A stretch of 64,000 nucleotides of DNA. Origin: Nesterenkonia lacusekhoensis. Its GTDB lineage: Bacteria > Actinomycetota > Actinomycetes > Actinomycetales > Micrococcaceae. Below, one piece after another: positions 28,008 through 35,012 of the stretch (position 1 is the stretch's first letter; the number at the start of each line of letters is the position of its first letter). The DNA is taken from assembly GCF_017876395.1 (NCBI RefSeq), contig NZ_JAGINX010000001.1, positions 62,001 to 126,000 on the forward strand, given 5' to 3'. Position numbers and translations under genes: made by a program. A model generated the notes under the pieces. The model was not told the origin of the DNA. It searched no databases and saw nothing but the letters and a program-made list of their open reading frames with translations.

Positions 28008-28471
28008 TCCGCCCCCAGAACTCCATGTCCCCCGAATCCCCGCTGCTGCGCCGCGGCCTCCTGATCCCGCTCGCCGCGGCCGGCGCGCTGACACTCGGCG
28101 CCTGCGCGCTGAGCGATCCGGGTGAGGTCGACGCCGACGTCGAGGAGGATCCGGCGCAGCAGGATGAGGCCGGCCAGGATGAGGCCGCTGACGACGACGC
28201 CGACGCCGCCGGTCAGGACGATGCCACCGAGGATGACGTGGTCACCATGGAGGAGGTCGAGCAGAACGACAGCCCCGAGTCCTGCTGGGCTGCGATCGAT
28301 GGTGTGGCCTATGACCTGACCGAATGGATCGAGGAGCACCCGGGCGGCGCTGACCGGATCGAGGCGCTCTGCGGCACCGACGCCACCGAGGACTTCGAGG
28401 GTCAGCACGGAGGCGAAGAGGACCCTGAGGACCAGCTGGCCGAGTTCGAGATCGGCGAGCTCGAGGACTGA
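28004..28471 (+). CDS. Cytochrome-b5-like heme-binding lipoprotein
   Basis: 155 residues. Lipoprotein signal LLIPLAAAGALTLGAC places it on the outer membrane-facing side of the cytoplasmic membrane. A very acidic Asp/Glu/Gln linker (about 42-82) leads to a small cytochrome b5 domain: CWAAIDGVAYDLTEWIEEHPGG carries the first heme His in HPGG (motif read in two halves around residue 105), and QHGG supplies the second. ATG at 28004 overlaps the upstream stop; ATG at 28025 is an alternative. Confidence 0.85.
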   Translation: MIRPQNSMSPESPLLRRGLLIPLAAAGALTLGACALSDPGEVDADVEEDPAQQDEAGQDEAADDDADAAGQDDATEDDVVTMEEVEQNDSPESCWAAIDGVAYDLTEWIEEHPGGADRIEALCGTDATEDFEGQHGGEEDPEDQLAEFEIGELED

Positions 28472-28501
28472 GCGGATCACCGGCGGAGGGGAGAGCCCAC
28501 T

Positions 28502-28699
28502 ATGTCGCTGCCGCTGAACATCGCGATCCTCGGGGCTGAGGACCCCTCAGCCGCCCAGGAGTTCTATGCTGCGGCCCTGGCCCCGAGGGTGCAGGCCGGC
28601 GCTGTCATCACTGTGGCACCTTCCGCGCAGGAGTGGGGCGGGAGCGTGGGCTGCTTCACCTACCCCGACGGCATCGCCTGGAAGATCGCCTCCGCCTGA
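28502..28699 (+). pseudogene. Internally deleted VOC/glyoxalase-family protein
   Basis: 65-codon ORF. Residues 1-30 (NIAILGAEDPSAAQEFYAAAL) match the first beta-alpha unit of VOC/glyoxalase proteins and the last 18 (GSVGCFTYPDGIAWKIA) match the final strand pair, but the roughly 60-70 residues between are missing while the frame is kept. VOC proteins are normally about 120-130 residues. It keeps an ATG and a plausible GGAGGGGAG site, so a product could still be made, but the metal site cannot form. Confidence 0.6.
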
Positions 28700-28729
28700 G
28701 GAGCGTGGCGGTTGACCGTTCCGCGTGGA

Positions 28730-29482
28730 TCAGCCCTGGGTGCTGATCCGTTGCTCCAGTCCGGAGATGATCAGGTCCAGGCCCAGGTCATATTCCGGGT
28801 CCACGCCCTCATCATCGGCCTCTGCGGGGGCACCGGCGACGTAGCCTCCTGTGTCCATGACCGGGACCAGGTGGGGGAAGCGCTCTGCAGTCACCACTTC
28901 CCGCAGTGTGTCCATACCCTCCTGGGAGATCTCGACCTCGTCCTCTGCAGCCAGATTCTGCTCCAGCTCCACAGCGGCGGCCACGTGCTGGGAGATGACC
29001 AGGATGATGCCGACCTTCTCGAAATCGCTGAGCGGGAGCTCCCGCATGGCCTGGAGGCCCAGGTCTGCGGCCCGCATGGAGTTGGGCATCAGTACTGAAG
29101 CCTGCCCTCGGGGTAGATCCAGCACCCATGGGTGGCTCCGGTAGGCCTCGCGGAGCAGATTGGCCCAGGCCCGAAGCCCCTGCTGCCAGCTCTGGGGGAG
29201 CTTCACCTTCTCCTGCAGCGGCAGTGCGGCATCCTGCATCAGCTGCAGAAGCTCCTCCTTGCTGGAGACGTAGCGGTAGAGCGACATCGTGGTGAAGCCC
29301 AGTGACTTCGCCACCGCCTGCATCGTCACCGCGCTGAGTCCCTGAGTGTCAGCGATCTCGATGGCTGCGGCCACGATCCGCTCATGGCTCAGGCCGCGGT
29401 TGGGTCCCCGCTGGGGCGCTTCCTGCATGCCCCAGGCGATGGTCACGGCGCGGGGGAGCCCGGTCTCAGTGGTGTCAGCCAT
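28730..29482 (-). CDS. TetR-family regulator of the adjacent exporter
   Basis: 250 residues. DNA-binding domain at about 28-80 (RIVAAAIEIADTQGLSAVTM, LGFTTMSLYRYVSSKEELLQ) and a TetR_C-type ligand domain behind. Divergent from the ABC exporter genes with 73 bp between starts; a 17-bp TGTATA-N5-TATACA palindrome in that gap is the likely operator for repression of both directions. Ligand unknown, probably a drug-like substrate of the transporter. Confidence 0.9.
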   Translation of the reverse strand: MADTTETGLPRAVTIAWGMQEAPQRGPNRGLSHERIVAAAIEIADTQGLSAVTMQAVAKSLGFTTMSLYRYVSSKEELLQLMQDAALPLQEKVKLPQSWQQGLRAWANLLREAYRSHPWVLDLPRGQASVLMPNSMRAADLGLQAMRELPLSDFEKVGIILVISQHVAAAVELEQNLAAEDEVEISQEGMDTLREVVTAERFPHLVPVMDTGGYVAGAPAEADDEGVDPEYDLGLDLIISGLEQRISTQG

Positions 29483-29518
29483 AGGTACATTCTCTCACTG
29501 AGGTTCCTGAGCCTGATG

Positions 29519-29555
29519 TGTATACGAGATATACAGTGTGTGTCATACTCAGTAT
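29519..29555. promoter_or_regulatory. TetR operator region
   Basis: TGTATA-CGAGA-TATACA at 29519-29535 (perfect 6-5-6 palindrome), followed by ATACT-C-AGTAT at 29545-29555 ending against the ATG of the ATPase gene. CATACT at 29544-29549 may also serve as a -10. Located between divergent TetR and exporter genes. Confidence 0.65.
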
Positions 29556-30461
29556 ATGGAATACACAGATGATTCGCTGATCGAGATCTCTGGACTCGCC
29601 AAGAGCTACGGGGATCACCACGTCCTGAAGGACCTGGATCTCACTCTGCCGCCAGGCATCCATGCGCTGTTGGGGCCCAACGGTGCGGGTAAGACCACGC
29701 TGGTCAACATCCTCTCCTCTCTGATTCCCTACAGCGTAGGGGAGGTTCGGGTTCTGGGGCTGGATCCGCAGAGGGACCGCCGAAAGCTGCAGGGACTGAT
29801 CTCCCTGACCGGCCAATACGCCACGGTGGACGGCCAGCTCACCGGCATGGAGAACATGCTGATGATGGGCCGGCTCTTCGGTCTCTCCGCTCGTGAGGCC
29901 CGCAGGCGTGCCGAGCAGCTGCTGGGACGATTCGAGCTGAGCGACTCTGCGGGCAAGAGGGTCGCGACCTATTCCGGGGGTATGCGCCGGAAGCTGGACA
30001 TCGCAGCCAGCCTGATCGCGGAACCGCAGCTGATCTTCCTGGACGAGCCCACTACCGGCCTGGACACCCGCAGTCGACAGGCGCTCTGGGATGAGATCCG
30101 CGTCCTGGCGGACGCAGGCACTTCCATCCTTCTGACCACTCAGTACCTGGAGGAGGCCGATGTCTTGGCAGACCAGATCATGGTGCTCAACGACGGCGGC
30201 ATCATCGCCTCCGGCACCGCCCCGCAGCTCAAGGAGCGTGTGGGCGGAGCCACCATTCAGCTCCACGACGACGCCGGCCACCTCCTCGAGGAGATCCCCA
30301 CCCATGGCTCGGCGTCAGATATCAGCCGGCACCTTCAAGCCCTCAGCCAGGGGCGCTCCGCGGCCACAGTCACAGTGCGCCGTCCGACTCTGGATGAGGT
30401 GTTCATGGAGCTCACCGGAGGATCCGCAAGCCACACTGCACAGAAAGAGAGCGCCGCATGA
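29556..30461 (+). CDS. ABC exporter ATP-binding protein (DrrA-like)
   Basis: 301 residues from ATG at 29556 (MEYTDDSLIEISGLAKSYG); an upstream GTG at 29538 lies inside the operator region and is not used. Walker A GPNGAGKTT, Q-loop LTGQYATVDGQLTG, signature YSGGMRRKLDIAASL, Walker B LIFLDEPTTGLD and the H-loop position in LLTTQYLEEAD, where Gln-Tyr replaces the common His-Tyr, as in DrrA-type drug exporters. Stop overlaps the permease start (ATGA). Confidence 0.94.
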   Translation: MEYTDDSLIEISGLAKSYGDHHVLKDLDLTLPPGIHALLGPNGAGKTTLVNILSSLIPYSVGEVRVLGLDPQRDRRKLQGLISLTGQYATVDGQLTGMENMLMMGRLFGLSAREARRRAEQLLGRFELSDSAGKRVATYSGGMRRKLDIAASLIAEPQLIFLDEPTTGLDTRSRQALWDEIRVLADAGTSILLTTQYLEEADVLADQIMVLNDGGIIASGTAPQLKERVGGATIQLHDDAGHLLEEIPTHGSASDISRHLQALSQGRSAATVTVRRPTLDEVFMELTGGSASHTAQKESAA

Positions 30462-31312
30462 CCACCACTGTCCGGACTCACCATGCTGATCAGTCCAGGC
30501 GTTCCGCACGGGACAGCCGCTCCGCTCAGGCTCCGCTGCAGGCCAGCTTCCTCACGGGGCTGTGGGTCTTCAGCAGTCGCAGCCTGAAGCACTCCTTCCG
30601 CGACGCCGAATCGCTCCTGATGGCGATCCTGCTGCCGCTGATGCTCATGCTGATCTTCACCTTCATCTTCGGCGAGTCCATCGCCGCCGGGCAGGGCGGG
30701 GACCGTGGCGACTACCTGGCCTATGTGCTGCCCGCCATCGCGCTGACGGCGGCTGGATTCGGCGCCTCCTACACCGCCGTCGTCGTCTCCAATGACATGA
30801 CCACCGGGTTCATGAACCGGCTGCGGACCATGCCGTTTCCCGCGGTGACTGTGCTGCTGGGGCATACGGTCTCGTCCATGGTGCGCAATATGCTGGCCAC
30901 CCTGGTGGTGGTCGCAGTGGCCTTCGCGCTGGGCTTCCGTACTGAGGCCACAGTTCTGCAGTTCGCCGGTGCGGTGGGGATGATCGCGCTGTGGATCTTG
31001 GTGATCACGGTGGTCTTCGCCGTATTGGGTATGGTGGCCGGTTCGGCCGAGGCGGCCAGCGGATACGGGTTCATCCTGCTGTTCCTGCCCTACGTCTCCT
31101 CCGGCTTCGTCCCCGTGGAGACCATGCCGAACTGGCTGGCCGGGTTCGCGGGGAATCAGCCTATGACCCCGATCATCGACGCTTCCCGGGCGCTGCTCAA
31201 TGGGCAGAATCCGGGGGATGAGTGGTGGATCGGGCTGTTGTGGTGCGCGGGCTTCGTCGCTGTGGCTGTCTGGTTGGCAGCAGTGATCTTCCCCAAGAAG
31301 GTCGCCCGTTGA
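30458..31312 (+). CDS. ABC-2 type exporter permease (DrrB-like)
   Basis: 284 residues, six membrane helices with the ABC-2 signature region (FLPYVSSGFVPVETMPNWLAGFAGNQPMTPII, 31085-31180). N-terminal cytoplasmic stretch of about 40 residues. Forms the transporter with the upstream ATPase; together with the TetR gene it is a classic regulated multidrug/antibiotic exporter. Confidence 0.93.
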   Translation: MTTTVRTHHADQSRRSARDSRSAQAPLQASFLTGLWVFSSRSLKHSFRDAESLLMAILLPLMLMLIFTFIFGESIAAGQGGDRGDYLAYVLPAIALTAAGFGASYTAVVVSNDMTTGFMNRLRTMPFPAVTVLLGHTVSSMVRNMLATLVVVAVAFALGFRTEATVLQFAGAVGMIALWILVITVVFAVLGMVAGSAEAASGYGFILLFLPYVSSGFVPVETMPNWLAGFAGNQPMTPIIDASRALLNGQNPGDEWWIGLLWCAGFVAVAVWLAAVIFPKKVAR

Positions 31313-31405
31313 GAGTCTGGTCCTGAGCTGATCGAAGGTGTTCGGAACTATCGGGTCACGGCCCCTCCCGGATCCGAGGATGGATGGTGTCAGGAGGGTG
31401 ACCGC

Positions 31406-32272
31406 ATGATCCGCACACTCAACGCACTGATCAGCACCGTGGAGCAACAGCTCACCGGTGAGATCGACTGGGCCGGCTTCGCCCGGCGGCACGCCACCAC
31501 CGAATACCACCTTCGCCGGATGTTCTCCTCGCTGGCAGGGATGCCCCTCTCGGAGTACGTGCGCCGCCGCAGAATGACGCTGGCCGCAGCCGATCTCACC
31601 CATACCGGTGAGGGGCTGCTGGAGATCGCCGTGAAGTACGGCTATGGCTCAGCTGAGGCCTTCGGTCGGGCGTTCCGCTCGGTGCACGGTGCTGGTCCCG
31701 CTGAGGTGCGGCGCAGCGGTGGTCCTCTCCGCACACAATCCACGCTGAGGTTCAGCCTCAGCGTAGAAGGGAATGGCCTCATGGATGTCACCATCACTGA
31801 GAAGCCCCAGCTCACCCTGGCCGGCCACGCCGCCGAGGTGCCGCTGATCTACGAGGGCGTGAACCCTCATATCCAGGAGCATGTCGAATCGATCACCGAT
31901 GAGCAGAACCACTGCCTGAAGGAGATCAACGACGCCGAACCCTCCGGAATCCTTTCGGTCACCTCTGGCTCTGAGCCCGATGCCGCAGAGGGGTCTGTGC
32001 TGACCTACCTGCACGGCGTCGTGCTCTCCGAAGGGACCGAGGTTCCGCAGGGACTGGACTCGATCACTGTGGGGGCCGGCCACTGGGCCGTCTTCGCCTC
32101 CGAGGGACCGCATCCGCAGGTGCTGCAGAAGCTGTGGGCGGCCACCGCCACTGACTGGTTCCCTTCGAACCCGTGGCGGCTGCGCCCCGGCCCGACCCTG
32201 CTCCGGCACCTGAGCTTCTCGGGGACCGAGGCCAGTTGCGAGCTCTGGATGCCGGTGGAGAAGGACGGGTGA
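31406..32272 (+). CDS. AraC regulator with GyrI-like effector domain
   Basis: 288 residues. The N-terminal AraC helix-turn-helix pair (about 8-105: FARRHATTEYHLRRMFSSLA, YGYGSAEAFGRAFRSVHGAG) is fused to a GyrI-like/BacR effector-binding domain (about 128-285) that binds lipophilic cations or drugs. Domain order matches the Rob/SbmC-type multidrug-sensing regulators. It follows the exporter by 93 bp and may respond to the same compounds; that link is an inference. Confidence 0.9.
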   Translation: MIRTLNALISTVEQQLTGEIDWAGFARRHATTEYHLRRMFSSLAGMPLSEYVRRRRMTLAAADLTHTGEGLLEIAVKYGYGSAEAFGRAFRSVHGAGPAEVRRSGGPLRTQSTLRFSLSVEGNGLMDVTITEKPQLTLAGHAAEVPLIYEGVNPHIQEHVESITDEQNHCLKEINDAEPSGILSVTSGSEPDAAEGSVLTYLHGVVLSEGTEVPQGLDSITVGAGHWAVFASEGPHPQVLQKLWAATATDWFPSNPWRLRPGPTLLRHLSFSGTEASCELWMPVEKDG

Positions 32273-32323
32273 TTCAGTCTTCGGGGCTGCCACCCTCGGA
32301 GCTCTCGTCCTGCACAGCCGGTT

Positions 32324-32340
32324 CATACCATTCTGGTATG
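32324..32340. promoter_or_regulatory. Antitoxin operator overlapping its start codon
   Basis: CATACCA-TTC-TGGTATG, a perfect 7-3-7 palindrome whose last three bases are the ATG of the RHH antitoxin gene. Such placement implies autorepression by direct occlusion of transcription and translation initiation. Confidence 0.7.
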
Positions 32341-32544
32341 GCTATGACACTGAGACTTCCTGAGGAGCTGGAGAAGCAGGTGGAGGCGATCGCCGCCCGG
32401 CGGCACGTCTCCAAGCATGCGCTCATCACGGAGAGTGTGGCGCGACTTGTCGAGGCCGAAGAGGAGCAGCGACAGGTCGATGAGGTCCTCGACTACGCCT
32501 TTGAGCGGTATGGCGATGTCATCGAGCGTCTCGCTGACGCCTGA
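32338..32544 (+). CDS. Ribbon-helix-helix antitoxin
   Basis: 68 residues: RHH DNA-binding opening MAMTLRLPEELEKQVEAIA, HVSKHALITESVARLV, then an acidic helix expected to wrap the toxin. ATG at 32338 sits inside a palindromic operator. The longer open frame from 32173 runs through the end of the AraC gene and is not used. The toxin gene starts in a 1-base TGATG overlap but is broken, so this antitoxin is probably orphaned. Confidence 0.85.
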   Translation: MAMTLRLPEELEKQVEAIAARRHVSKHALITESVARLVEAEEEQRQVDEVLDYAFERYGDVIERLADA

Positions 32545-32791
32545 TGAGGCGGCTCAGCCTCGAAGCGGCGCTGAGCGTCGTCGAACGCCTCGGCTTCTAT
32601 GTGTGTGACGAAGGGCTGCCGGAGTCTGCCCTCGCGCGCCCTGTGGCCTCGGTGTTCGGCGCAACGGAGCCAGGCTTACTGCGGACAATGATGCGGTGTT
32701 CGACTACATCCTCGACCTCGCCCAGGGGAAGCTCAGCCTGGAAGAGTCTGCCTCCTTCCTTGAGTCGAGTATCCAGCGCTGGCAGAACTGA
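32544..32791 (+). pseudogene. Doc/Fic-family toxin remnant
   Basis: The first about 42 codons (RRLSLEAALSVVERLGFYV, ESALARPVASVFGA) match the Doc/Fic toxin N-terminus. After about 32665 the frame changes: in the frame ending with the TGA at 32789-32791 the sequence NDAVFDYILDLAQGKLSLEE matches the Doc C-terminus. The central 45-50 residues with the HxFxDGNKR active site are absent. A deletion has therefore removed catalysis and shifted the frame. Family toxins AMPylate or phosphorylate EF-Tu; this one cannot. Confidence 0.8.
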
Positions 32792-32833
32792 ACCGGGTGC
32801 CCAGACCCTGGTCCTCCACCTAGGATGGCGCCC

Positions 32834-33202
32834 ATGAGCCTCGCCGCGCTGATGGACCTGGAGCACCACGGGTGGAAGTCCCTGTCCAGCGGCACCGGAG
32901 CCGAGTTCTATGGGCGGGTCATGACTGAGAACGCGGTCATGACCCTGTCCCAGGGGTTCGTCCTGGACCGTGATCAGGTGGTCGCCTCCCTCAACGATGC
33001 CCCGCCTTGGAGTTCCTATGAGATCTCCGAGGAGCGGCTGGTGCATGAGGGTGTTGACTCCGCGGTTCTGGTCTATCGCGGCAGGGCCTGGCGGGGCGAG
33101 GATGAGCCCACCTTCGATGCCTGGATGACCAGCGTCTACGTACACGTGGACGGTCAGTGGCGTCTGGCGTCGTATCAGCAGACACCCGCCCCGCAGGGCT
33201 GA
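32834..33202 (+). CDS. NTF2-like/DUF4440-type small protein
   Basis: 122 residues. Compact alpha+beta sequence opening with a helix (MSLAALMDLEHHGWKSLSSG) and ending in paired strands (WMTSVYVHVDGQWRLASYQQ), the pattern of SnoaL/DUF4440 NTF2-like proteins. No catalytic assignment possible. ATG at 32834 fits the fold; ATG at 32825 is 9 bases earlier. 21 bp upstream of the next gene on the same strand. Confidence 0.75.
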   Translation: MSLAALMDLEHHGWKSLSSGTGAEFYGRVMTENAVMTLSQGFVLDRDQVVASLNDAPPWSSYEISEERLVHEGVDSAVLVYRGRAWRGEDEPTFDAWMTSVYVHVDGQWRLASYQQTPAPQG

Positions 33203-33223
33203 TCACGGAGACAGGAGGACACG

Positions 33224-33781
33224 ATGGGCGAGCAGGGCGCAGCTCCTGATGTCAGCGATGCCAAGATCCGTGAGAATACCGGCCGCGGTTGGGACGACTG
33301 GGTGGCCGTGATCGACGCTGGCCCCGGCCGGGAGGCCAGCCACGCCACCATCGCCGCCTGGCTGGTGGAGGAGTACGGCGTCGACGGCTGGTGGGCTCAG
33401 GGCGTGACGGTGGGCTACGAGCGGCTCACCGGCCGCCGTCTGCCCGGCCAGATGCAGGACGGAACCTTCAGCGTCTCCCGCTCCAAAACTCTGGACCTGG
33501 ACGCCGAAGAGTTCCGCGAGCGTCTCAATGACGACGCCGCACGGGCCGCCCTGCTCCCGGGGCTCAGCTCAGTGCCCCGGTCCAAGCCCACGACCAAGGC
33601 GCCGAAGTTCTCCCTGAGCGACGCCGAGTCAGGTGAGGAGCTGGGCGTCCTCCAGTTCCGCCTGGAGCAGGCGTCGGCGGGCGCCAAGCTTGCGGTCACG
33701 CATGAGAAGCTCCCGGACCCGGAGGCCGCCGAACGCTGGAAACAGCACTGGGGCGATTGGCTGGAGTCCCTGGCGGGCTGA
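33224..33781 (+). CDS. DUF4287-domain protein
   Basis: 185 residues. The N-terminal about 70 residues (TGRGWDDWVAVIDAGPGREA, HATIAAWLVEEYGVDGWWAQ, GYERLTGRR) match DUF4287. The remainder resembles the SRPBCC-like region often fused to it (LEQASAGAKLAVTHEKL, KQHWGDWLESLAG). AGGAGG precedes the ATG by about 9 bases. Function unknown. A copy of an interspersed palindromic repeat starts 5 bp past the stop. Confidence 0.8.
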   Translation: MGEQGAAPDVSDAKIRENTGRGWDDWVAVIDAGPGREASHATIAAWLVEEYGVDGWWAQGVTVGYERLTGRRLPGQMQDGTFSVSRSKTLDLDAEEFRERLNDDAARAALLPGLSSVPRSKPTTKAPKFSLSDAESGEELGVLQFRLEQASAGAKLAVTHEKLPDPEAAERWKQHWGDWLESLAG

Positions 33782-33785
33782 CCCT

Positions 33786-33849
33786 CCGTCGGTTGGCACG
33801 TCTGAGTGGTCAGAATGCCCTGGACCCCACCCAACCGTGCCGATCGAGG
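33786..33849. repeat. Interspersed palindromic repeat, copy A
   Basis: A 64-bp imperfect palindrome. In reverse complement the element at 49303-49368 matches it at 54 of the first 62 positions by my alignment. Ends carry the TCGATTGGCACGT-like core as inverted arms. Starts 5 bp after a stop codon. Confidence 0.8.
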
Positions 33850-33875
33850 CCACCGGACGGAGCCGCAGTCCTGAT

Positions 33876-33904
33876 TTGCGCATGTATGCTCCGGCGAATA
33901 GTGT
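33876..33904 (+). promoter_or_regulatory. Possible promoter of mesX-mesD
   Basis: TTGCGC (33876-33881), 17 bases, TAGTGT (33899-33904). This gives a leader of about 100 bases before the mesX ATG at 34008. The leader was examined for SAM-type riboswitch features and none could be recognised. The boxes are weak. Confidence 0.35.
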
Positions 33905-34007
33905 TCAGTTGAATATATCTTCCGCGTCGCGGATTCCTGCTCATCATCTCGGAAAGGGGCGCACGCTTGTCCGTGCACGATCACACCGTCCGGCTGGTGG
34001 AGTCCAG

Positions 34008-35012
34008 ATGACAGATCTGACGTTCTCCATCGAGAAGACCCGGTTCGACGAAGACTACAAGCCTCTGGGTGACACCCGCCTGACCACCAACTTCGCCAAC
34101 CTCGCCCGGGGTGAGGGCCGGCGGGAGAATCTGCGCCGGGCCCTGCAGATGATCGACGATCGCTTCAACGCGCTGGCCGGCGATGAGGAGGGCGGCCGCT
34201 GCTCGGTCGAGCTCGACATCATCTCGGTGAACATCGATCTCGAGGGCGACGGCGGCCTGGAGTCCTTCCCCCTGATCGAGATGCTGCAGACCGGCATCGT
34301 GGACCGACGTCTCGGGCAGCGGAGCGAGGGCATCGTGGGCAACAACTTCTCCTCCTACGTGCGGGACTACGACTTCAGCATCCGGCTGCGCGAGCACGCC
34401 CAGAACCACCCGGACTCCGGCCTCCCCGAGGACTTCGGGGTGCTGCACGGAAACCTCTTCAAGGGCTTCCTGCAGTCCGAGGCCTACACGCAGCACTTCG
34501 GCAAGCCGCCGGTCATCTGCATCAGCGTCTCCAGCAGCAGGACCTACCACCGGACCGAGAACAGCCACCCCGTCCTCGGCGTCGAATACCAGCAGGACGA
34601 ATACTCGCTGACCGATGAGTACTTCGGGAAGATGGGGATGCGGGTCCGGTACTTCATGCCGCCGGGCAGCGCCGCCCCGCTGGCCTTCTACTTCCTGGGC
34701 GACCTCACCGAGGACTACACCGATCTGGAGCTCATCGCCACGATCAGCACGATGGAGACCTTCCAGAAGATCTACCGTCCGGAGATCTACAGTGCGAACA
34801 CTCCCGCCGGCCAGTCCTACCGGCCCAGCCTCGACCATGCCGACTACACGCCCACCGGGATCGTCTACGACCGGGAGGAGCGCGCCCGCCTCGGTGCGGA
34901 GCAGGGCAGATTCGCCCAGGAGACGCTCATCGCGCCGCACCAGGAGAAGTTCGAGCAATGGTCTGCTCGCTTCTCGGATCACCACCACGCACCGCAGGGA
35001 AAGACGTCATGA
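34008..35012 (+). CDS. mesX: MesX (DUF1852), partner of MesD methionine synthase
   Basis: 334 residues matching DUF1852: start MTDLTFSIEKTRFDEDYKPL, SNFANLARGEG-like opening block (TTNFANLARGEGRRENL), NFSSYVRDYDFSIRLREHAQ and CISVSSSRTYHRTENSHPVL. This family accompanies a short MetE-like protein and is reported to be required with it for folate-independent, oxygen-dependent methionine synthesis; its chemical role is unproven. The open frame starts at 33633 inside the previous gene; ATG at 34008 gives the family N-terminus. Stop overlaps the next start (ATGA). Confidence 0.88.
   Translation: MTDLTFSIEKTRFDEDYKPLGDTRLTTNFANLARGEGRRENLRRALQMIDDRFNALAGDEEGGRCSVELDIISVNIDLEGDGGLESFPLIEMLQTGIVDRRLGQRSEGIVGNNFSSYVRDYDFSIRLREHAQNHPDSGLPEDFGVLHGNLFKGFLQSEAYTQHFGKPPVICISVSSSRTYHRTENSHPVLGVEYQQDEYSLTDEYFGKMGMRVRYFMPPGSAAPLAFYFLGDLTEDYTDLELIATISTMETFQKIYRPEIYSANTPAGQSYRPSLDHADYTPTGIVYDREERARLGAEQGRFAQETLIAPHQEKFEQWSARFSDHHHAPQGKTS

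Noticed and set aside
33850-34007. SAM-type riboswitch ahead of mesX
   Set aside because: I looked for the conserved cores of SAM-sensing leaders and could not recognise one. A covariance search (Infernal against Rfam SAM clans) on 33850-34010 would decide.
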